A stretch of DNA of 64,000 nucleotides, from positions 16,189,292 through 16,253,291 of the forward strand of contig NC_088312.1 of the NCBI RefSeq assembly GCF_910592395.1, given 5' to 3'. Below, piece after piece: positions 56,430 through 64,000 of the stretch. The notes below the pieces were generated by a model. It did not search any database. It had not been told where the DNA came from and saw nothing but the letters and a program-made list of their open reading frames with translations. This DNA is from Lineus longissimus. Its lineage: Eukaryota; Nemertea; Pilidiophora; Heteronemertea; Lineidae. The position numbers and the translations under genes are program-made. Every line of letters begins with the position of its first letter. The first letter of the stretch is position 1.

Positions 56430-58980
56430 CATAGAAAATGAACCATTTATCACAGCATTTTTGCAGGGGTGTAGGTGTAGACTTATAGATTCTATATCTA
56501 GAATCTTCTTGTGATCCCTTGATGTCCCATCAGAATGCATCATGAATTGATCGCATTCCTTAAGAGACTCAGCGAGTTGCATCTTGTGAGGACATGACCT
56601 TCGTCAGCCATTATAACACTTTCACTTCCACAGGGCAAATCCTTGCTGGGTATATCAGTGGCAAAAAGATGTTTTGCAACAATCTGCATCACCTGTGAAC
56701 AGTTTTTTGCACTTACACCAGCCTCACCTTGAAGTGCAATGACACATTTTCTGATGTCATTACTAAAACAGTTGCCTTTCACCCTAGTGACCAAATAATC
56801 TTTCTCCTGAAGGTCAAGCAACCTTGCTTCCAAGTCTGTGCATTCTAATTTACACAATTTCAGCTTCTTCTTTGTACCAGTTAGTTCACATTTTTTCAAT
56901 TCCACATCAATCTTGATATTGGAAATCACAGTTTGCAAACTTTTAACTTTTTCCTTTAAAGCATTGATTTGCAAGTCACATTTTCCATCTGCATGTTTCA
57001 AAATGATGCCTTCACTTTTGTCAACATCAAGTTCCCTCCTACGGAGCCTTTTTAGAGAAGCTGCATGCCCCTTCACTCTTTTTATGGCCTGCTCTCTGAC
57101 GAGTTCCAAGTCACTACATTTCTGTTGCAATTTTTCAAGTTCAGTGTTCAACTTTGCAACTTGTTTGTCATTTTGCTTGATACCAGCATCAAAGCTGGCC
57201 CTGATGATTCAGATCACGAGATTGTTCCTGCAACGTTTTCAATTTCAATTCAAGCAAAGCCACAGTTGCACATTTCTCACCTAATTCCCCCCTCAGTTTT
57301 TTCAGCATCAGCCCAGACTTCTGAGGACTAAAAATGTCACTTTGTCCTTGAACTTGAACAACTTTCCCTTCCTCATTCACACTTTCAGTTTCACTGTCAG
57401 TGTCACTCACAGTAACAAGGGGTTGGGGTACAGATGGAGGTGCGACATTTCCACTGTCAGTTTCATATTTTCCCTCACTCTTACTTTCACTGTCAGTGTC
57501 AAGGGGTTTGGATACAGGTGGAGGTGCATGTGTAAGTCCTGAAAGTCAAAATTCGACAGCAACAGTATAGCGATTTCCTCTGCATTTCTTTGCTTGCTCT
57601 TATTCAGAGTTTTAAACTGACTTCGTAGCTCACCAAGAATGTCTTTCACTTTCTCAACACTAACAGGTACTGCTCCGAGTCTTCCAATCTTCTCAACCCA
57701 TATGCACAGATTTGCCATATCGAGCTTTTCTAATTTCCTGAACTCATCCAGCTCAAGTAGGAGACCATTTTTCAATACAAGTACACCAAAAGAATCCCTA
57801 TCCTCAAGCAAAGTAGGATCCAGAAGTTGGACACGATTGACAACTAGCTTTTCACACCATGGACCAACATAATCCAATTTGACAGAATCATTAAGAAAGG
57901 CTGGAACCTCCTCGATATTGAGCTGACTAATTTTCTTCTCTTTCTTCTCTTGGAATCTGTAGCGAAACATATCCGACAAGACAGCTGAGACCTCATTCCA
58001 CGACCATTTGAGAGTGCATTTCATATGACCCATCTGCACCAACTGTAGGTTGGTAATGACAACAGGATCCGTATCCGGAAGTTTTGGTAGTCTACCTCGA
58101 CCCTTGTCCTTCTTAGCAGTCAGGTACCGTCTAACTTGGATGCACCAACTATTTTCTGTAAATAAGAATCAGAAAATCATGATTAAGTCATGTAAGTGAC
58201 AGTAAATTATTGTTAGGATTTTAGTTTCTTGATAAAATGCCATGAATAAAATAACACTGTTCCTTCACTTTCAGGAAATTTGAAAATAAACAATGTGTAC
58301 AGGAATCAGCTGTTGTTGATTGCCGTTCTTTACAGTAGCTTCCCCCCCCCCCCCCCAGCAGACAATTGATGTGCTGACACAGATTTTGCATGCAGGGCTG
58401 ACGAAAACAAAGAATACTAGATTGCAATCTCCTTTGATTAACTTCCAATAAATTATTAAAATTATTTTTGGGAAAATACAATTAGAAAGTGACATTCAAT
58501 GCCGTGAATGCGCGATTCATCATCCATTGTCGGGGTGCCCCGTTGGTGCGTAATATCTGGAAAAGCGAAACTGTTCCGTAATGGCCGCCGCTTCAATTGA
58601 ATCTGAATCATACAAGCCCAACATCAAACTCCTCCCGACTAATATTTCCAGGCAAACTTTTACACAAAATGTCTCTGGACTGATTAAAATGACAATTACC
58701 GAATTTTCAGTGAATAATTTGGGGCAATAGACAACCGCTATGCCGAAATATCGAGGCTGATCGACGTGGGTACCGATCAGATTGCACTTCATTTTTTAAA
58801 ATTTAAAGACCATCGTCAAACATCATCTTCTTTCGCAAATACGTCGAAATAAAGTAGCACATGATCAATATCATTGAAATCAGCAGAAATTTATCTTTCC
58901 AAGGATACCTAGTTTTCTACGTTTCTATTTTCCTTACCGTGATTTTGAAGCAAGTTTTGAAGCGTTGTTTCAGGTTCCAT
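56430..58980 (-). pseudogene. Diverged, truncated relative of the 8 kb element's transposase-like gene
   Basis: Exon 1 (58980-58938) encodes MEPETTLQNLLQNH plus one base before GTAAGG. Exon 2 starts at 58155 after TTATTTACAG and joins in frame (NHENSWCIQVRRYL). The N-terminal domain runs to about 57634. Then comes either a frameshift or a 95-nt intron (57633-57539, donor GGTGAGC, acceptor TTTCAG) that restores the frame into a Ser/Asp-rich region with a 32-residue duplication. A coiled coil follows (57340-56790), then RKCVIALQGEAGVSAKNC and HSDGTSRDHKK with the Asp codon at 56529-56531. Frame breaks near 57195 and 56582 and loss of everything after DGTS make it a pseudogene. Order of domains, the GV..K/RH/NC..V motif and DGTS match the 12921-17530 gene. 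No flanking inverted repeats were found. Confidence 0.72.
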
Positions 58981-59166
58981 GTTTATGCCTGACTGATCGA
59001 TTGTGCCTCGTTTTGGGTTGCGGAGCTAGCCTTGAAATCAGCCTGGTGCACGTGCACGTAGATTCGACTGTGGTTTTGTAAATATCTTCCGAGAAAATTA
59101 AATAATCTAAATTTTCATACCAGTTTGTGGGGGTTTTGGAGTGAAATTTTGCTAGAAATCACGCTG

Positions 59167-60066
59167 CAGGGCTGCTTACCCTAAAAAAAATTTGTGTGTA
59201 AGATTTCCAAAAAATGTGTGTATTTTCCCTAAAAATTGTGTAGACATAAGGAATTTTATGTGTAAGATTACTAACAAAATGTGTAGAAATAAACAACAAC
59301 GTAATGTACTAATTTCAACAGTTTATTATCAAAATTTAATCCTTGTACATCACTACAATAAGCAGATCATAGTTTTGAGATTCATGTGAAATCAAGGAGG
59401 AATCATCCCCACGGAAAACATTTGAAACCAAGAAGCATGTTTATGTCGATGCATGTAGGCCTACATAGCACACGCCACAGGATCACTGACATACGCTCAT
59501 GCGTTCAACATGGTGCCATTCAAGCCAAGAATTTTCAAACATCATGCTGTAAAAAAAAGAATCTTGACTGATATTCGCTTCTGCACATAATATGCACTTT
59601 ACCTGGGGTGTTATGGATGGCATGATTCCGTTTAGAAATCGGGAAATCCAGATTATCGGTGACTGCGTACCTGTCACATTGCTGCGAATACCGCGCTCGG
59701 CGATAATGGCGGACTCGGGATTGTTCGGCGGTCAGTCGGTGATGTTCGGAGCGCGCCAAATGAGGCCGAGTATATGGAGTAACCATGGAGAAAGCACGCG
59801 GGCACAGGAAACTCCGGCAGGTCGGCAATACTTGTAAGGGTCGGAGGGAGGGGGCTGAATTAAAAGAGTGGGGGGCACGGGGTGGGTTACGTACAAATCA
59901 CAAAAAAAACGCGTAGAACACACTTTATAGAAACGTATTCTGACATTTATTTAGCGTATTTTGAGGAAAAATAATTACGTACAAACATGGAGAAAAAACG
60001 TAGAGCGTAGAAACCAATTCTGTCTACGTATAAAATATGCAAATTACGTACAAGTACAAAGCCCTG
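59167..60066. mobile_element. 900-bp element with CAGGGCT ends
   Basis: CAGGGCT on the left and AGCCCTG on the right, flanked by the 6-bp direct repeat ACGCTG (59161-59166 and 60067-60072). The interior is AT-rich with repeated 'tgtgtaagat' and 'acgta' motifs and no convincing gene. The CAGGG start recalls hAT elements, but the duplication seen is 6 rather than 8 bp, and the inverted repeat is short, so the class is uncertain. Confidence 0.65.
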
Positions 60067-60072
60067 ACGCTG

Positions 60073-60720
60073 GAACCTCACTAAATTGATTTTTCTGCTA
60101 AAATTTTGTTGATCTTCCCGACTTTTCAGTGTCTTTTCATACACTATATTTTGAATGTTGGATACGTATCGAAAGCGTAGAATCTCAGCTGTATGGGGTA
60201 TTCATAACTTTTTCCTGGAACTCCACGTTCCAAAATAGCGTGGTAGCGAAAATTTCGTGCTGGTCCAGGTTCGCAGGATGCACGGTGTAGCATGTGCCCG
60301 GCTAATTGAAATGAGGGGATTAACTGCAGAAAGTACAAAATGGGAGGCGTTTTGATCTGGATGCTGCGAGTTTATTATTTAATGAAACTAGCATATACCC
60401 GTGGCGCGGGCTGTTCGAGGTCGGATTGTCGGATTGTGTGGGTGCTGGTATGTTGTGGGTTTGGTGTAAATGGGGTGCTGGTTTGTGAGTAAAATCTCCG
60501 GGCGTTATCTATATTTACGTCAATGGCGACAGTGGTATATTGATATTGATAGATGATATGTTACTCAGAGTCATAAAATTTCCACTGTTTTTCTGTGTAA
60601 AATGTCTCCAGTGTTGTTGTTGTTGTGCTAACAGTAAACTATGATGCGGCCTTACTGGAATCCCCTACTTACTTATACTTCTAACAACAATAACACACAA
60701 CTACTGCAACTACCAACTGG
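60073..60720. other. Intron-like sequence, nothing recognised
   Basis: Unique sequence with a GC-rich patch near 60400. No gene or shared repeat. Confidence 0.4.
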
Positions 60721-60727
60721 AAGACAT

Positions 60728-60757
60728 TTTTTCCTGCACCTTAGAGGCATAGTCGAT
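60728..60757 (-). repeat. Inverted copy of the start of the 63 kb tandem repeat
   Basis: 'cctgcaccttagaggcatagtc' here is the reverse complement of 'gactatgcctctaaggtgcagg' at 63270 and of the variant at 63041. The pair could be remnants of terminal inverted repeats of one element that included the LINE and SINE between them, or independent copies. Confidence 0.6.
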
Positions 60758-60884
60758 TAATATTCATACTAATTTATATTCATGACGTCATTCTCAATTT
60801 TCATTGGTTCTTCCAAATAAGGCTCGACGAATGAGCATCGATGAGTCTTCCGGCAACAAAAACACGTGCTTAGCGCAATGACAG

Positions 60885-62016
60885 TTCAATCAATCAATCA
60901 ATCAACAATGTCTTATAGAGCGCCAAACTCCAGGTAAACCTGCTCAAGGCGCTACCTCCCCACCAAGAAATGCTTCCTCGAACAGCCAGGATTTTAGGAG
61001 TCGTTTAAAAGCAAGCAGCGCGTCCGCCCCCCTGATGTGCTCCGGTAGGGCATTCCACAACCGGGGACCACATGATGAGAAGCAGCGGTCACCGAATCTT
61101 GTCTTTATCCGCATACACGCCAATGACGTGTCATTAGATGACCTGGTGACACGCTGCCTCTCAACATGTTTGAGGCTCAGGTATGCAGGTGCATAACCCC
61201 GGACCACCTTGAAACACATCAGGAGGACCTTGAAAATGACACGCTGCTTTACCGGGAGCCAGTGAAGAGACCTAAGAACCGGTGAGATGTGGTCATACTT
61301 TCTCGTCCCGGTCAAGATCCTGGCTGCCCGGTTCTGGAGTCTCTGGAGGGGAGCCAGCGCCTTGTCAGGGAGACCGTAGAGAATCCCATTATTGGAGTCA
61401 AGGCGTGACATGACAAAGGCATGGATAAGCCTCTCGATGCTACTTGTGTCGAGAAATTTTTTAATTCGGCTTATCTTATACAAGGCAGCATTTACATTCT
61501 TGCAAATCGCCTTGATTTGCTCCTGCATTGTCATGCCCTCATCCAGCCACACCCCGAGATCCCGAACACTGTTTGACTTTGCAACCCATTGCTGTCCCAC
61601 ATTGATACCTTCCACAGAACCAGTCCTGCGCGACGAAACGAAGTTCAGCATGTCTGTCTTTGGGGCATTCAAGGAAAGTTTGTTCACAACCAGCCACTTC
61701 TCTATGCTGGCAATGCACTGCTCTGTATTCAAGATCGCAATATCTCTCTCATCTCCTGAGCCACAAGGAAAAAAGTTCATGAGCTGGTTATCGTCAGCAT
61801 AAAGTTGAAAAGGCACTTCCCACGACCGCATGATATCCCCAAGGGGTAGAGTATACACAGTGAAAAGTATAGGCCCTAACACAGATCCTTGAGGCACACC
61901 ATAGGAAAGAGGGGACCAAGCCGACTTTGACCCATCGACCACCACACACTGTTCCCGTCCAGTGAGGTAGGAGGAGAACCACAGTTCAGAAACATTTAGT
62001 ACAGGGTAAACCATAA
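60885..62016 (-). pseudogene. 5'-truncated non-LTR retrotransposon with reverse transcriptase C-terminal part
   Basis: An open frame of 356 codons (62014-60944) starts after palm motif A. It contains YGVPQGSVLGPILF (motif B), QLYADDNQL (motif C, catalytic YADD intact), the thumb, and the typical LHWLPVKQRVIFKVL and LWNALPEHIR tail of CR1/L2/jockey-type LINEs. A short 3' region with GGCGCTCTATAAG follows and a TTGA microsatellite tail (60886-60906 on the plus strand as TCAA). The copy is intact as far as it goes, so it is recent, but lacks the 5' half including any endonuclease. Confidence 0.88.
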
Positions 62017-62663
62017 TGAATGTAACAAAATGAATGTTTTGGATTGTATATTATGGTCCGTATATCATGGTCCATTGGTCCAGGGCCATGATGAGGGGGG
62101 GGTTCTGGATGGACAAATAATTGCAAAACTTGCCCTTTCAATTAGTTGAACAGGACGTCATCATAGGCTCATGTTGCCAGTAGGCATAATGTGGAAGAGA
62201 AGTGATATAAAAAAAGTATGTAGCCTAGGCCTGCCCTAGGCCTAGCCTAGCTAGTATATAGCCTAAACATGAGATTTTCTCCGCTAGGCCTAGCCTACCT
62301 ATCTGGCTGTAACATGCACATGATCATGACAATTGTCATAGCCAGCCTCCCTACACTGCATGTAAGTAGTCATCATACATACAGATGTCACACAGGACCA
62401 CAGGCATGTACATCATGTACACGGTCTATACTACATACCTTTCTGACTTGTATGTTGGCCGAAATGATGGTCTAGTGCTTCGTGCCACACACTGAACTTG
62501 CATGCATTCGACCGTATGACCTCCTTCATTCGATCTTTAGAATACTCATGAACTTGAATAAGACCATGATATAAAGAAATATCATGATCCCAATAGGCCT
62601 GCCACTGAGGCTGAATGACAGGCTCTTCCGCCATTTTGAACTCCCGCGAAAAATGTGACAGAT
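62017..62663. other. Intron-like sequence, nothing recognised
   Basis: It contains several variants of 'cctaggcctagcc' (62222-62295), a local low-complexity stretch. No gene support. Confidence 0.4.
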
Positions 62664-62999
62664 GTAGAGCCTCATAGCCTAGTGGTTAACACTGCTGGCT
62701 ACCACGCAATAGGGCCCGGGTTCGATCCCGGGGAGAACCCAGGATTGTATTTCTGGATGAACCGGCGTGGCTTTCAAGGAACTAAAATTCCTGGCTCTTC
62801 ACAACACGTACGTTAACGTATGAAATACTCGAGGGTCTGTCGGATGAGACTAAAAGCCGTGGTCCCTTGTACCTGAGTGTCTATGCCAGGGCAAGTAAAA
62901 GATCCTACATAGGTGGACAGTAGCCAATAATGGACTCCATACCTCCGGCAAATATCCAATAGGGTTACGACGCCGGTAATGATATGATGATGATGATAA
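62664..62999 (+). repeat. tRNA-derived SINE
   Basis: The head has a pol III A box TAGCCTAGTGG (62675-62685) and B box GGTTCGATCCC (62719-62729) at tRNA-like spacing, but the sequence cannot form a full tRNA acceptor stem. A body follows with 'gtctgtcggatgagact' and 'gtggtccc', and the copy ends in an ATG/GATGAT tail (about 62980-62997). This is the layout of tRNA-type SINEs common in marine invertebrates. A target duplication was not seen. Confidence 0.8.
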
Positions 63000-63031
63000 A
63001 CAGTGCCACGTGTGTATCTATTTTTATAACT

Positions 63032-63499
63032 ATGTGACGTGACTATGCCTCTAAGGTGTAGGAAAAAATGCCCATCGTGATCATGAAAACTGGACTACAA
63101 AATGCATGATATTGTCGCAATGACTTTATTCAAAGTACTCAAACATACCTATTAACCTCCCTTGTGTAAAACTACATCATGTCAGTTGATAATGGATGTC
63201 AGTAGAGGTAAAACCAGGCTTATTAAGGCGTTCAACGCCAAGTGCAACTCGTCAATAGTGATGTCACGTGACTATGCCTCTAAGGTGCAGGAAAAAATGC
63301 CTACCGTGATCATGAAAACTGGACTACAAAATGCACGATATTGTCGCAATTGTCGCAATGACTTTATTCATAGTACTCAAACATATCTATTAACCTCCCT
63401 TGTGTAAAACTACATCATGTCAGTTGATAATGGATGACAGTAGAGGTAAAACCAGGCTTATTAAGGCGTTCAACGCTAAGTGCAACTCGTCAATTATGA
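63032..63499 (+). repeat. Tandem duplication, two units of about 229-239 bp
   Basis: 'gactatgcctctaaggtg' starts at 63041 and again at 63270. The units are nearly identical through 'aaggcgttcaacgc' and 'gcaactcgtcaat'. Unit 2 has a 9-bp internal duplication ('tgtcgcaattgtcgcaatg'). No coding signal. Confidence 0.88.
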
Positions 63500-63747
63500 T
63501 AGTAGATAACACAAACTAAACACAATTTTAAGGATGAAAGATTACATTTTTATTATGCGTTTACAGATTTTTAATGCATTAGCCCAGTTTTTTTTTCTCG
63601 GCAAGATGAAGTTGAAACAAAAGCTGGGTGTTGTACTACTTTCCACTGCTAATTAGCAGCCCTTTGGGAAACCTAGTTACATCACAAAAATGGCCCAACT
63701 GGCCGTATTGGTCCGAGGAGAGGCCAGTAAGTACTCTAGAATAGTCT

Positions 63748-64000
63748 AATGAAACGGCCAGGGGCCATTGTGCTCACCGTATAGATATTTGGTGCTTTGG
63801 AATTCATCCTGGTTAAGGAACATTGTACATGTATAGAATAGAGGTCAAACCAAAGTCGGTATGACATGTGATGTATCGTTGCTTGGAGTAGGTACCATGA
63901 GAATATCATCAAAAACAAGTCACTAATAAACGAGATATTGCACTTTTTACCTATTTTAGTTTTGGCCTCCTGGTGGCTAAGTTGAGTACCAGATCATATT
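63748..64000 (+). repeat. Family B element, 5' part, running off the window
   Basis: It starts 'gaaacggccaggggccattgtgctcacc' at about 63750 and follows the copy at 9767 closely ('ggaattcatcctggttaagg', 'tatgacatgtgatgtatcgttgcttgg', 'gtggctaagttgagtaccagatca'). The rest lies beyond position 64000. Confidence 0.82.

Noticed and set aside
58327-58348. Run of C bases within the intron of the second transposase-like gene
   Set aside because: A simple homopolymer run; length may be affected by sequencing error and it has no further context.
62664-62740. Possible tRNA gene (A and B boxes)
   Set aside because: No matching acceptor stem and no proper 3' end; the sequence continues into a SINE body and tail.

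Overview
The window looks like the interior of a gene in a repeat-rich invertebrate animal genome, probably marine; the species cannot be fixed from sequence alone. Evidence for an animal: two GT-AG-bounded exons on the minus strand (38221-38302 and 28416-28516) join in phase into a WD40 segment recognisable as tomosyn (STXBP5), the syntaxin-binding SNARE regulator. They are about 9.7 kb apart, so most or all of the window is probably intron of this one gene. No bacterial-style operons, rRNA or free-standing tRNA genes were seen.

The introns are packed with nested transposons. (1) 10392-18332 is a 7.9 kb DNA element with long terminal inverted repeats flanked by duplicated TTAA. It carries one spliced minus-strand gene of about 1,296 codons with a coiled coil, a DGTS...SDR...CxxH core reminiscent of RNase H-fold DDE transposases, and a separate C-terminal domain. 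One in-frame TGA interrupts it. I do not recognise the superfamily; this is the best candidate for an undescribed system here. A diverged, broken relative lies at about 56430-58980. (2) Two decayed piggyBac elements: 29106-31715 (TTAA) and 40945-47027 (ATAA). The second contains an 11-unit 145-bp satellite and a further repeat. (3) Short TTAA elements with piggyBac-like ends (11223-11621, 52682-53126), a 3.2 kb element with CAGTG ends (22500-25692), a foldback element (54087-55043), a CAGGGCT-ended element (59167-60066), two non-LTR retrotransposon remnants (47755-49985, 60885-62016) and a tRNA-derived SINE (62664-62999).

Most remaining sequence belongs to a set of repeat families, labelled A to G here, that share one architecture: a short GGCC-type hairpin at the 5' end, a nearby 7-12 bp motif such as GCTCACC or GCTCAGCTG, modular inner blocks, often a microsatellite or minisatellite near the 3' end, and a terminal stem-loop whose last arm is complementary to the 5' motif, usually followed by AAAA. 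This layout resembles non-autonomous Helentron-type elements (DINE-1/HINE).

Nesting gives the order of events. The 8 kb element and piggyBac copy 1 both landed in GGTTAA of family B; piggyBac copy 2 landed in family B and later took in a family A copy; the CAGTG element landed in a family F copy whose paralogue at about 40.7 kb lacks it. Paralogous empty sites inside the window support several of these boundaries.
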